From Ypsolopha sequella (lineage: Eukaryota > Arthropoda > Insecta > Lepidoptera > Ypsolophidae): a DNA stretch of 64,000 bases. Made by a program: the position numbers and the translations under genes. Under the pieces are notes generated by a model, which saw nothing but the letters and a program-made list of their open reading frames with translations, had not been told where the DNA came from and did no database searches. Location: positions 5,270,001 through 5,334,000 of the forward strand of contig OW203991.1 in the NCBI GenBank assembly GCA_934047225.1, in the 5' to 3' direction. Numbering within the stretch: the stretch's first letter is position 1; each line of letters begins with the position of its first letter. Positions 1 through 10,529 of this stretch are shown piece by piece.

Positions 1-226
1 TCTTTATATGGTTCCTATTCGTTAAACAAGGAGAAAAAGTATGTTTGAAGACCTCATTTCAACAATTATTTCTACCGAGGAAAATTTATCCAAACATGTT
101 TTTCAATTTGAAAACCCTAGATTATATATTCAAAATGCATATACCAGAAACTGATTATAATTTTCCGTGTATTTCATGAAATACACAGAAAAGAAACACC
201 CGCATTTTTTTCGCATATTGTGTTAA
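1..226 (+). mobile_element. TTAA-ended MITE, partial, cut by window start
   Basis: This is the right half of a roughly 424-bp non-coding element that is complete at 24763-25186. The two share the GAAGACCTCATTTCAACAAT block, the AAACATGTTTTTCAATTT block and the GAAATACAC/AGAAACACCCG end. The copy ends in TTCGCATATTGTGTTAA, where the intact copy ends in CGCATATCGCCTTAA. The left half lies outside the window. Confidence 0.8.
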
Positions 227-293
227 ACCTTTTCTTTGGCCTTTTATTGTTTTTAATAGATTATAATATATAAATGAAAAAGTATTAATTAGT

Positions 294-336
294 TTCGAAA
301 TATATTTCGGCCAACTTGTGGCCGTCGTCAGTCGAA
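294..336 (-). ncRNA. hammerhead-like ribozyme motif, family 1, copy A
   Basis: Read on the minus strand, stem I is TTCGA/TCGAA (5 bp). The core CTGACGA is followed by one extra C, then stem II GGCCA/TGGCC, then GAAA, TATAT and T at the cleavage position. N7 is C, which the hammerhead core allows. This copy keeps A9, unlike most copies of the family. Stem III is only the self-complementary ATATAT. Structure was paired by eye; activity is unknown. Confidence 0.6.
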
Positions 337-1288
337 TTTAGTATCATAACGTGAACCAGAATTACTGAAGGCTAAATAAAATACAGACACCCACTTCCCA
401 ATCCTATTTGATAAACCAGTCCCATCTCATCAAACAAAACAAATGAGCAGCGAATTCCAAATCCAATTAGCTTCAAGCCATTCATTCTCTGCATCATTAT
501 TCGACCCAACCACGATTCCACTACGACCTTACTCGCTCGTAATAGAGGAGGTTTTCGCACCGTTTATTTTTCAGTTATTTCATATTTCAGCGGCTGCATG
601 GCCTAGATTCCTCATCATTAACATTCCGCGCACTGTCCGACGTGAATCATCGTAGTTGAGTGCACTTGACCGAGCGATTATTGTGCCCTCGCTAGTGTGG
701 ATTACTACACTATATGAATGCAAACAATTATTTACAAGAAAAGTTATGTACTGTGACATATAGCTAGGCAATATGTTAGGTTTAGATAAGGTTAGGTCTT
801 ATAGGTAGGTTAAAGGTCTATTTGTTCGTGTTTAGTTGGCAATCGATAACCTTTATGGATCGACATACGTCTGACTGAATTGTCTGAATTATTTCGTATT
901 TTCCAAAAATAAATAGAGATCCAGTATAAAAGATCTTTCCAGACAAAACACGAGCAAGATTCCTTAGAGAGTCCCATCAGTGTGAAGGTGGCTCTCCATA
1001 AACAATATTCCTTCGAGAATCCTGATGAAGTATAGCTAACTCTCCATAAGAGACCTCCTGGAGTCTTCGAGAAGTAAAATACCTCCAGCACGATAAGCGA
1101 GTGCCCTACGAAATTCAGTGCTCCCCTTCCTTAATGTGCATATGTTGATTAGGAAAAGGTACGAGTATAAAAAAGGAAATAATACAAGAACTCAAATTAA
1201 GATAAAATAGTATAATTCAAGAAGATTCCTGCTACATCGCGAACAAAGTGACTGTACGTCACAGTACGTATGTCGCAGGATAATCAGA
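337..1288. other. no gene recognised
   Basis: Only short overlapping ORFs on both strands, without domain-like sequence. I see no inverted termini, tandem repeat or match to the repeats elsewhere in the window. Confidence 0.5.
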
Positions 1289-1560
1289 AAAACCGGCCAA
1301 GTGCGAGTCGGACTCGCGCACGATGGATTACGTACCATTATAAAAACGGCAAAAAAAACATGTCTGTTGTATGGGAGCCCCCTTAAATATTTATTTTATT
1401 CTGTTTTTTAGTATTTGTTGTTATAGCGGCAACAGAAATCTGTAAAAATTTCAACTGTCTAACTATCACGGCTCATGAGATACAGCCTGGTGACAGACTG
1501 ACAGCGGAGGCTTAGTAATATGGTCCCGTTAATTACCCTTAAGGTACGGAACCCTAAAAA
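1289..1560 (+). repeat. GTGCGAGTC..GGTTCCGTAC dispersed repeat, full-length copy
   Basis: About 270 bp, starting AACCGGCCAAGTGCGAGTCG and ending GGTACGGAACCCTAAAAA. It shares its interior (TATAGCGGCAACAGAAAT, CATGAGATACAGCCTGGTGA) with copies at 15168-15658 and, inverted, 33645-33945. The head holds a hairpin, GTGCGAGTC with GACTCGCGCAC. No target duplication is visible. The family is very common in Lepidoptera from memory. Its class is unclear; a non-autonomous Helitron-like element is possible. Confidence 0.75.
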
Positions 1561-1659
1561 CGGAGCAACGTGAAACTCCTAGGATGATTGTAAAGGTCCG
1601 GATAATTGGAAACTATATAGGACAGAGCTTCGTAAAATTTATTTGGTTGCTTTTCAACA

Positions 1660-1745
1660 AAAAGTCAATAGGTGCGATGACGAGCGAGGCGAAGCGGATC
1701 GTGGACGAGCGTATTATGTTTACATGTTAATAAATTTAGGAAGCC
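1660..1745 (+). repeat. GAGCGAGGCGAAGCG-type repeat fragment
   Basis: Begins AATAGGTGCGATGACGAGCG and includes a run of GCGA/AGCG words. A second copy lies at 31008-31120 (AATAGGTGCGACGACGAGCG). No termini are resolved. Confidence 0.5.
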
Positions 1746-1974
1746 GAGCGATATCCTGTAGGTATATGTATATAGTTATATTAGGTATATATATCATTCA
1801 TTATGTAATTATTTCCTGAATATGTATTTTTGTTTTTATTTATACTATGTAAACATTTGCATGTAAATTTTATGTAGTTTATTAATATATTTTTAACTAT
1901 AAGGTATCTACTAATAATATAATCATTAATCTTGTTTCTGTATATGTATTATCGTGCACAATATGATTATTTTA

Positions 1975-2105
1975 TTTATGTCAAATATCCCTATCACCCT
2001 CGGTTTGGGGGAAGAAATCTCATTGTTGAGATAACGCCATTGTACATAAATTTTATTATGTAATTTAGAAATAAGTTTTCTGTGTACAACTCCCAAATAA
2101 ATATT
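1975..2105 (+). mobile_element. LINE-type 3' end with conserved hairpin
   Basis: Contains GGAAGAA, then hairpin ATCTCA-TTGT-TGAGAT (2017-2032), then AACGCCATTGTACA, then TTTTCTGTGTACA and AATAAAT. Homologous 3' ends lie at 4741-5036, 32575-32745, 61530-61640 and, inverted, 63415-63560. No coding part remains, so this is a strongly 5'-truncated retroposon copy. Confidence 0.65.
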
Positions 2106-3267
2106 TGTACAATACGAGGTAAAACTTAAACATAATGAAAACCTGCGTGTGTAACCTATTCGCCTTGCTTTATTTATTTACTTACTCCTACAAAGATAAA
2201 TGAAAGACCCAAAAACTTCAGGCAGACTTTCTTTACAGATTCTGAAACAGATTAAAGCCACGGTTCCTTTACATCGATTACTCGGCAATTTTACTTATAT
2301 GCTTATAGCAATCGAAATTGATCCATACTCCCATTATGATAAGAGTTCTCAAGATGTGTTGTAGATGTATAACCTTTGCCTTTTACGTCAAGCCATCCCA
2401 TGTTGATTCCTTTCTTGATTCTTACAAGTATTTGTGAGATTATTTATCTTATTTTTTTATTATAATTTGTTTTATAACATTTTTTGCTATTTGTATTTCG
2501 TTAATAATGCATGTTCATCAAATTTTTAATATTTAGTTTTAATTAAAAAACCAAACTACCCGCTCTTCATGTAATATTTAGTGAGAACACGGACAGCTGA
2601 AAATCGGCGCTGTGCAGATGTACGCACTCACAGCATTTTGCTGAGCTGCGTCCTTTTTGTCTGTTTAATGTTAAGTTTTTGTGTAATTACTTGTTTATTG
2701 ACAAATAAATATATTTTCTTTCTGTCTTTCTTTCAAGTAGAAATATCTTCAATTATGTGAAATGAGACGAATTGATTCTGCGGAGGGAAAAAATACGCAC
2801 TAAATTTTGACTAAAAAAAAAAAAAACTTTTTTCATATTTTTTTATGGAGTATAATAAATTCTGCAAATGTTTACCGAAGCTTCCAGGAGCGAGTATTTG
2901 TTGCCCGTGATCCATTGAAAGTGCTGTTTAAAATATGTTAGTAATATTACCACAAAAAATTGCTTTCGGCTCCTGGTCTAAAACGTGTCTGTGCCAAAAA
3001 CGGAATTGTTGAAATGTTGAAAACTTTCTTCATAAAATTGCACAAACACGTTTCTGCAAGCCGCAAGGTCGCTGCGGCAAATTGAGTTAATAAGCTGTGC
3101 TAGTAATCATTACTAGCACAGCTTGTGGGATAAGGTTTAGGGATTTAGCTTGGTCTTCTGCATTACTCAATGTCGAATTTGCATGGTTAGTCCTAAAGCA
3201 TTGTTTACATTCTCGGAATGTTTATACTCTTGATTGTTGGCACTGATGGAAACTATTTATTGTGTAA
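2106..3267. other. no gene recognised; one short palindrome
   Basis: AT-rich DNA with a TTTCTTTCTG-type pyrimidine run near 2710 and an A-run at 2813-2825. The only structured element is the perfect palindrome at 3092-3124, listed separately. Confidence 0.5.
3092..3124. repeat. perfect 33-bp palindrome
   Basis: Two 16-nt arms, AAGCTGTGCTAGTAAT and its exact reverse complement, surround a single C. There is no mismatch, although the surrounding repeats are clearly decayed. Confidence 0.85.
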
Positions 3268-3672
3268 TTAAGGTGATATGTCGTCCGTGCAAAGGTCTTC
3301 GTTACTCCAGGCGGAAAGACCCGCCGTGCGAGAGGGACGGAATCCGGGAAAATTTACAAAAATCTGGTTTTAAATTAATAAAAAAATAACTAAAATAGCT
3401 ATGAAAATTTCCATAACCAGTAATTAGGGTATTGTTAAAACCCATCTAAATAAATATTTTTGAAGTCTGTATGCTCTGCCAATTTTTCAGAATATCAAAA
3501 AAAGTGTAAATTTAGACCTCATTTCAATAATTATTTCTATCGAGTGAATTTCCTCCAATCGCGTTTCTGATAGCCCAAATATAGAAAAACTAACTAATTC
3601 AACTTGGGACTTCTTTTGAACAGCAGATGAATAACTTCAAAATATGTCCATTTTGACGATATACCCCCTTAA
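3268..3672 (+). mobile_element. TTAA-ended MITE, diverged complete copy
   Basis: Starts TTAAGGTGATATG and ends CCCCCTTAA. The interior keeps the family order: GTGCGAGAGGGACGGA, AATAACTAAAATAGCTATGA, TTGTTAAAACCCATCTAA, GACCTCATTTCAATAATTAT, TCCAATCGCGTTTCTG. No coding capacity. The TTAA at each end is the target preference of piggyBac-type transposases; that class is inference from the ends alone. Confidence 0.8.
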
Positions 3673-4675
3673 GATCTTTTAATAATTCCTTTGATAATGC
3701 GATAAAGGCGAAACCGGTCAGGAAGTTCTAAATAAATTTGTGGGATAGTACAAGTGACTTTCTGTTCATAATTTACATTTTCACTTTAGAAGTAGAGTAA
3801 CTAGCGCACTAATTATCCGACTACTTTACCACATGCGTTATCTACTCTACTCTCCCAGCTACTATCTATAGTACTATTTTGTAACTGTTTACATTAAGCG
3901 AGTAATGTTTTTATCCCTGGTACTCTACCAGTTACTCTACCCATTGTAGCGTTACTTTTTAAAATTAGTTAGCTATTTTATAATCACGAATGTAATTTTG
4001 TTAAGTCGGTCGATTCGGCCTGGCTTTGGACTGCCACCAGGCAAGCCTGGTGGCAGCCAAAAAAAAAGATAAATCTGGATAAAGACACAATTTAATGCGA
4101 ATTAAATGTGCCCTGTTTCCTGGATTAAACTATATTTTTAATTTATTGTGGCAAATTTCGCCTTCCTTCTACCACGATACTCTTTGATATGAGAAAAATA
4201 ACAAAAAAATGTGACAAAATATTCCAAATTTTCGAATTTGAAAATTCAGTAAAGCAATCAACGATAAAGAAAGACTAAAAATATATAAAAAAAAAGGTTG
4301 AATACCTGTAGCGAATGCTACACCATGTAATGCGTGCCTGCGGTGAAACGTTTCAGATTACAAGGTAAATTGCTATATTAAGCCCCGATTTCTAACTTCA
4401 AAATTTCAAGCTAAGCAGTGCTTAACTATGATGTACGGTGTGATTGGCTGAGTCGTCGCCTAAGTATCGCTTAGCGTGATTTTCTTAATTCAGAAACTGG
4501 CCTCAAAAGAAGCTTAGTATGAAGCCTAACTGCTTATCGTCTAACTTTAGCTATCGCTTTCAAAAGCATCGTGATTGGCAAAAAATTACGTGTGATGTAA
4601 TTTTACGTCAATCACAAATTCACGGTACATATAAAAGCGATAGCGATAAATATTGAAGTTATAATACAATAAGGA
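3673..4675. other. no gene recognised; one hairpin
   Basis: Non-coding. It holds a tight hairpin at 4026-4060. I could not assign the rest to a repeat family present elsewhere in the window. Confidence 0.45.
4026..4060. repeat. short GC-rich hairpin palindrome
   Basis: CTGCCACCAGGC and its exact reverse complement lie either side of AA. TTGG/CCAA extends the stem past one bulged A. Perfect 12-bp core stem with a 2-nt loop. Confidence 0.8.
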
Positions 4676-5190
4676 CCCGCGGTCCGTCCTAGAAAAACAT
4701 CGCGTCCGAATTGGCGACAAATTTATAAGTATAAGTATGTATATTATAATTATGTATATATATTATAATTATGTGTGTATATTATAATTATGTGTGTATA
4801 TTTTGTTAAGGTATCGTAATATATGTATATGTATATAAATATATTACTTAGGATATATATTTTGTAGTACACGTATGTATGATTACTTATTTTTAATAAA
4901 ATTTCCCTTTCCCGCTTAGGTTTGCTGGAAGAAATCTCTTTTTAGAGATAAGCCCGCCACTGTACATATCTTTTAATGTATTATATGTCTTAACTGATTT
5001 TCTGTGTACAATAAAGAATAAATCTAAGAAAGTCTAAGTCAAAAACACCCAGTTCAGAAAAGACGAGCCTCAATTGCCTGAATTCCGAATGCGAAAGAAG
5101 TGAAAGAGGTGTGTCAGGGTCTTATATAGCATATGGAGTATCAGCCAACCCTGAGTAAGTACAAGTATGTATGTATGTATGTAAATATTT
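4676..5190 (+). pseudogene. LINE 3' coding fragment split by another LINE tail
   Basis: The left piece (about 4676-4740) carries GGTCCGTCCTAGA and AATTGGCGACA, matching the GRPRR and QIGDI coding stretch at 38650-38690. The right piece (about 5085-5190) carries GAAAGAGGTGTGTCAGG, matching the KEVCQ stretch at 38770-38790, and ends in (GTAT)n. Between them lies a different LINE 3' end. Both reading frames are broken. The reading as one interrupted copy rests on short matches only. Confidence 0.5.
4741..5036 (+). mobile_element. LINE-type 3' end with conserved hairpin, nested
   Basis: Starts in a short tandem TATTATAATTATGTGTG repeat. It contains TTTGCTGGAAGAA, hairpin ATCTCT-TTTT-AGAGAT (4934-4949), AAGCCCGCCACTGTACA, TTTCTGTGTACAATAAAGAA and an A-rich tail. 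It appears to have inserted into an older LINE fragment. Confidence 0.65.
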
Positions 5191-5774
5191 ATATTGCAAC
5201 GCATGACATCCTCATCGCAGTGGATCGATACAACTAACATTTAGGTGTTTCAGTTTTCATAACCACTTTTTGGCATCACCAACTACTGCAGTGGCATTGA
5301 AAAACACAATTCAATATGCTAAGGAAATTGTTCTTGCATTAAAATGTCTAATAACCTATTTGCATCAGCATTAAAAACATTAATAAAACGCCAAGTTCTA
5401 GGACATGGAATAACTTGCCAATGTCAATGGGTCTGCCTTGGAATCTCCTTGGCGTGATAGTTGGGCATTACTAGATATCCAGGTCCCAGAGTCAACCTAT
5501 AAACGTCTTTATTGTTAAAACTATAAGAGTTCCTTCTTATTGTGGTGGTATTGTTTTTATTAGTGCAGCAATGTAGATCTTTTTCAGCGCTTTTTGTGCC
5601 AAGTTCACTTTGCTAATAGCTTTTAAATTCACGGTCAATGCGACTATCTAATTTAGGATTAGGAGAAGTAAAAAATAAGACATCTCAATTGCTCTTATAT
5701 AAATCTTATATTAACAGGTGTCACTTTTAATTTAATTTTATTTTATTATTTGTCAATATTTTCTTCCTAATGGA

Positions 5775-5820
5775 ATGAACTGATGACGGTCCCATACCGT
5801 GGGTCGAAATATATCTGTAA
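5775..5820 (+). ncRNA. hammerhead-like motif, family 1, copy B
   Basis: Core CTGATGA (5780-5786), an extra C, stem II around GGTCC/GGGTC with wobble pairs, GAAA, TATAT and C. It keeps both A9 and G12. Stem I is poorly preserved: only scattered pairs form between the flanks, so this copy is probably inactive. Confidence 0.45.
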
Positions 5821-6329
5821 AAATATTTTTTTTATCTTTTAGTATTGCCAACTACACTAAAAAAAAATAAGCTTAAAAAAATATGTTTATAAACATTTAT
5901 TTAAAATTAATTGTCATGCTCAATGTAATGGCTGCTTCGAGCGCTCGAGGAGTTCGTTGACTGCCCACAGCTTCCTAAATCTCTAGAACTAAATAGAAAA
6001 GCACCATATTTTGAATGCAAGGAATGATTTATGTGTTATATTATATATATACATAATGTTGTTTTAACATACAAACCTCTCTGAGTAGCTATACGAGTAC
6101 ATACTTTACTAATGGAATCGTATTTAATCACATAATATAGAACAGCAATAAAAAAAAAACAACCGCGCAAAGGTTGGTTCGATCCGCGCACCGAAGATTC
6201 CGTACTTAATTTGTGTTTCTGAAAATTAAAATATAATTTGTTAGTAAAATATTTTTTACAAAGGCTTTTTTAATTTTTTTATGCTGTACTTTACATAAAT
6301 ATAATTACTTAATTAAAATTGTTTTATAC

Positions 6330-6368
6330 GCTATATTTCGGCCCCTCAGTGGGGTCGTCATCAGGCAA
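6330..6368 (-). ncRNA. hammerhead-like motif, family 1, copy C
   Basis: On the minus strand CTGATGA, C, stem II GACCCC/GGGGCC with one mismatch and loop ACTGA, then GAAATATA. The normally invariant U16.1 position reads G and stem I is weak, so it looks decayed. Confidence 0.45.
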
Positions 6369-6906
6369 ATAGAAAAATATTATGTGATATATATAGATCT
6401 AAAGCGCAGCATCCAAAAATTTTAATAATAATGAATATTGTATTATATAAGTTATGTATTATGATACCTAATTAGGGTTCCTTTTTCCCATTTCTAAGTA
6501 CGGAACCCTAAAAAGCTTCAAGATAAGCCTACAACTCCTAATAGGCTAGGCTAGGAGATTAAAAAGTACTTTGTGCACTTGAGTGAGAAAAGGCCAGTTT
6601 TTTTAGCCGCTTTGTAAAACATCGTGAAAACTTAGCCCGTATCCTGAAAGGAAACTTTATCTCAGTTACAAACTCGTTAGCTATGCTGTCTGGGATCTAG
6701 CCTTCGTAATACGGTTTGTTGGGTTTTCGTATACATTAAGAAATCGGTCAAAACGAGCCGTAGTCTAAAAAGCAAAACTAAAAAAAAAAAAAATTTTACT
6801 TTTATTGTTTTAAGGTTTGGTCCGAATTCTTCGATGATGTGATAGTTCAGCCTGTTATTTCTAATGTCCTTCAAAAAACATACAGCAAAAACTTCGATCA
6901 CCAATA

Positions 6907-7173
6907 TACAAGGTGACTTTTTGATCATCGTCCAAATTCATACTGGTGGCTTGGTAAGTGATCAGTATCATGGATCAATAACAATTTTGGTGAAATTTGT
7001 AAAATGAAATTTCGACTCCCCATAGTGATTCACTCGGGACTGGAAGTGAATTTCTATGGGAAGCCGAAATTTCATTATAGGAATTTCACAAAAATTGTTA
7101 TTGATCTAAGATACTGATGACTTATCAAGCCTCCAGTATGAATTTGGACGATGATAAAAAAAGTCACCTTGTA
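6907..7173. mobile_element. fold-back MITE, TACAAGGTGAC family, copy 1
   Basis: Starts TACAAGGTGACTTTTTGATC and ends in its reverse complement, ACCTTGTA. Almost the whole 267 bp folds back on itself: CATCGTCCAAATTCATACTG and CACTCGGGACTGGAAGTGAA recur inverted. It is flanked by TA on both sides, consistent with Tc1/mariner-type target duplication. Copies at 14475, 30383 and 37923. Confidence 0.9.
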
Positions 7174-8269
7174 TATTGCAAAAATATCATATTTAGCTTA
7201 CGTTAAGGCGTTACATGTGAAAGTGCTGCCATAATAGAAAAAAAAATTTTTTTTTCTTGCTAGGAGAATGATTGAAAATCTGCTCAAGTATAAATGTCTA
7301 GGAATAGCTATGAACTATATTCACTCAGCGTAGTTTTCATTGACAACGTCTTCGAAGAGCTAAAATTTTAACATTTACTAAAACTGGCCTGCAAAAAGAC
7401 GTTGTATCTGAAAACATTGTTATGTTATAATAGTTAATTGCTATCTCTACTTGACCAGATTTTCAATTATTATTCTAAAAACTAAAAATCCCATCAAAAA
7501 CATAAAATGTACAAAAATGTTAAGTCTCGCAACGCAATCCTTCCACTGCAAAAAGTTGTGAGATCTTAATATAGGTACAAACTTGTAATTTGGAGGTAGA
7601 AGTAGGTTCAGTAAGTACTCTTGGTAACTGAAATTTCGGACTTCTAGCTTTACCCACAACGAAGATACAGGGGGGTTGAAAGTGCCGTGAGTTGCTTCGA
7701 GAAAAGGATGGTACGGCCGTTCCGCAGTTTTTTTGCGAGACTGTTTTTTTTTTCTAAGTTGGCAGCACATCCCGTGTTAAGGTGTTACCATTTCGTTTAT
7801 GCTATTTATTACTTACTATTGGCATTAGGATGGTCAAAGGATACTTACATTCAGAAATTCAATTAAATTTATCTAGATTTTAATATTCATTTTCTCTTAT
7901 TTATTCTCTGAACTGATGTTCAAGGTCAAGTGGTGTTTACTAAAATAACATGAATTGCTTTTAATTAAAGTTATAAGCCACTGCAAAGGCCTCGTATTAA
8001 CAAGTTGTAATAAAGTTGTTATTGAAATAATATAAAAATATAATTCTTTCGCTTATCGCTTGAGTAAATATCAAAAGGCTTTATTAGCTTGCCTGACTCT
8101 GTGCTATAATAACAATCTGCATTGCAGCTGTTTAATGGGATTATGATAATACGACTTTAGTTTTGTTTCAATTTTGTTTAACAGTAAGTAGCCTTCACTA
8201 TGAATTCAATAACCTACCCGCAAGTTTGGTTTGTTAAGATATATTTTTAACTTGTTTCTTCAGCTATAG
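7174..8269. other. no gene recognised
   Basis: Contains a 107-codon minus-strand open frame (7447-7770) with no recognisable domain or gene context. I treat it as chance. I see no repeat shared with the rest of the window. Confidence 0.45.
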
Positions 8270-8463
8270 TACATTACGATACGAGAGCGACGAAACGTTT
8301 TCTGACGAGTGTGAGTTTGCGGCACGAGCCGAAGGCGAGTGCTGCAATCACACGAGTCGAGAAAAAGTTTCTCGCACGAGTTTCGTATAATTTTTTATAG
8401 CACAAGTGCGGAAAATGCCGAGTGCGTATAGTGGTCATTTTACGCACGGTGTGCTATAAAAAA
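8270..8463 (+). repeat. 190-bp dispersed repeat (CGAGAAAAAGTTTCTCG type)
   Basis: Matches 27103-27298 in inverted orientation nearly end to end: ACGAGAGCGACGAAACGTTT, GAGCCGAAGGCGAGTGC, TTTATAGCACAAGTGCGGAA, TGTGCTATAAAAA. It contains small hairpins such as CGAGAAAAAGTTTCTCG. Non-coding; class unknown. Confidence 0.75.
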
Positions 8464-8571
8464 TATTATTTGACTTATCCTATTTTATGAAAGTATAGGT
8501 ATAATGTAACATTTCGATTTTACATTCCAAAAACTGGCCAAAGTTGGTCGTCTATTACTCGTTAAGGCGAT

Positions 8572-9268
8572 ACAAAAAAATTGGGTTTTTTCGAATCCAT
8601 TTACTCCACTATAACGTCATCTGCGTATTTAATTTTTGTGTAAATGTTTATTGAGTATTTGATTAAGATTCTCACTGAAGGAAAACGCGATTGAATGAAA
8701 ATTTCTCGATAGTATTTAATTCAAAATTCAAAATTCAAAATTCAAAAAGTTTATTTTGCAAAGTAGGTATATATAATACACGTTACAATACAATTTTAAT
8801 CTTATAAAAATGTATGTAATAAAATAATAAATGTACATGAACTACTTAGATAAAATGTTTATTTAATTTATGTAGCAATATATATACGATTAAAATTATA
8901 GGTAAAATATTATTATACAAGGTGAAATCCAATCAACCGCCCGAACCCATACCGGAGACCCGGCCAGGGACCAGGAATAAGGTTCAATGATCACCAACAG
9001 ATAATTCCGAAAAGACCTCTAAATTGTTTTATTTTTTCCTGTAATTCTGAAATCCTAATTAATTTCATTGTGAAATTGCATTCAAAATGTGGATATTATG
9101 CATTTGTAACGTCTCCTTGGAATTTTTTTTGACAAAATAGCTTAGTACATTTAATATTAATAAAAAACCGACTTTTTGCTGCTTTTCCACGAATCCGTCC
9201 CACTCGCACTGAGGGTTTTTTCGCATATGGAGTAACAGGGACGATAAAACTTTTACGTATCGCCTTAT
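8572..9268 (-). mobile_element. TTAA-ended MITE interrupted by a LINE 3' end
   Basis: Left end TTAAGGCGATAC; right end GTATCGCCTTAT, with the last base of TTAA mutated. The right part matches the 51362-51796 copy through AAAAACCGACTTTTTGCT, CTCGCACTGAGG and GAGTAACAGGGACG. Without the nested insert at 8722-8999 the element is near 420 bp, the usual family length. Confidence 0.75.
8722..8999 (-). mobile_element. LINE-like 3' end, TTCAAA-tailed, nested
   Basis: On the minus strand it runs from TTGGTGATCATTGAACC through GGGTTCGGGCGGTTGATTGG and two AATAAA-like sites to a TTGAATTTTGAA repeat tail. The same sequence lies at 20131-20417 and 28551-28668 (minus) and 31683-31970 (plus). No ORF remains. 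The tail microsatellite points to a non-LTR retroposon; the exact family is unknown. Confidence 0.7.
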
Positions 9269-9723
9269 CTTGAAAAGCCTACTTAGCTGTTCCTACAGAA
9301 ATGAGGAAATCCGGGATTACGCGTCATCCCTAGAGATTCCAACCGATTTAGTCTTCCTACTGAGAAATCTAGTGACAAGTGGAATAACCCTATAGATTAC
9401 GTCTTTTTACTGAAAAAATCGAGTGAAATGTGGGATATTCCAATCTGAATCTAATAAAAAGTCGAGAAATATGGCGCTTGTAAAAGATCTGAAGAATTTT
9501 TTGCGCGAACTTTTTCTTCACTCATACAAACTGAGTCAGCTGATCGGACCACTTTGTACTGAGAAGTGAAAAAAAAGTACTTTGCAGTGGAATGTGATGT
9601 ATTAACGATACTGAACCACCTCCTAAATTACTTTCAATTTATATTGAAAGACCTTATATATGGGAAAGTCACTAAGTTATCAGGAATTAAATAAAATACT
9701 TTATAATTATAAAATTACACGGT

Positions 9724-9766
9724 TTAAGATATATTTCGGGTCCGACCTGGACCCGGCATCAGTTAG
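9724..9766 (-). ncRNA. hammerhead-like motif, family 1, copy D
   Basis: On the minus strand: partial stem I TAA/TTA, CTGATG, C in place of A9, extra C, stem II GGGTCC/GGACCC (6 bp, loop AGGTC), GAAA, TATAT, C17. Stem II is perfect; A9 is lost. Confidence 0.5.
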
Positions 9767-9770
9767 TATA

Positions 9771-9816
9771 TTTAACTGATGCCGGGTCCAGGTCGGACCC
9801 GAAATATATCTGAAAC
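9771..9816 (+). ncRNA. hammerhead-like motif, family 1, copy E
   Basis: Mirror partner of copy D with the same stem II GGGTCC/GGACCC and GAAATATATC. Stem I is TTTAA/TGAAA with one mismatch. C replaces A9. Confidence 0.5.
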
Positions 9817-9854
9817 CGTGTAATTTTATAATTATAAAGTATTTTATTTAATTA

Positions 9855-10484
9855 TTGATTCGTATAAATAAAAATATATATAATAAGTTATCAGGAACTA
9901 TTTTTAGGAATTCCCATTACCGAATCTCATACTACGATCCATCTGCATCCAGCACGTTTACATTTACAGCGTGTTTACATTTGTCAGGAACGTAATGGGA
10001 GTTCGATTCGATTTCGATATCAAATTCGATTCGAGAACGCAAATATTTCTGTTGGCCTCACGCCCGAAATGATTGGTAGAGCTCGCGCCTCGAAACAAGT
10101 TCGCTGACAAAGTCCTTACGTTCAGGGAATAATGTCGAAAATCCCTTAATCTGTTGGACTTTTTAGTGTTACTAGTTCTGATGTGTGATGAGAAATGTAT
10201 TGCTCGGATGATTGTTTACGCTGAACATAATGATGTGCGGATCGTGTTTTTGTGGAACTTCGGAAGCATTGATGTTGAAAGTCGTTAAAACTGTACGTTA
10301 CATTCAATGAATCAATTAATATTGAAGAATTTTGTTATCGCACGTTACACATAGACTAAGTATTACTATGTATAGACTAGCAGTTTCCATACATCAGTTT
10401 GTAGCCACAAAAAAGGTGTAAAATTCTGACAAAATCTAGATGGCGTTAAATAAATAGACAATTTAATTTATTTTAATTAAGATA
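9855..10484. other. no gene recognised
   Basis: No open frame of note and no match to the other repeats. The last 40 bp are A/T-rich and run directly into the hammerhead-like copy F. Confidence 0.5.
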
Positions 10485-10529
10485 CTCAACTGATGCCGGG
10501 TCCAGGTCGGACCAGAAATATATCTTGAG
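10485..10529 (+). ncRNA. hammerhead-like motif, family 1, copy F
   Basis: Stem I CTCAA (10485-10489) pairs perfectly with TTGAG (10525-10529). CTGATG, two C, stem II GGTCC/GGACC (loop AGGTC), then GAAATATATC. Against copies A, G and H two of five stem I pairs differ, and both differ in a compensating way (A-U to G-C and C-G to U-A). C sits where A9 is expected, so activity may be reduced. Confidence 0.6.

Larger units (their letters stand above)
9685..9854. repeat. 170-bp palindrome with two hammerhead-like motifs
   Basis: The left arm (9685-9770) and right arm (9771-9854) are inverted copies. Each carries AATTAAATAAAATACTTTAT, AAATTACACGGTTT and one hammerhead-like motif. The two motifs face outward from a tiny centre. 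Symmetry extends well past the ribozyme-like part. Confidence 0.9.

Noticed and set aside
7447..7770. 107-codon minus-strand open frame
   Set aside because: No recognisable motif, no homologous copy in the window, and no supporting signals.
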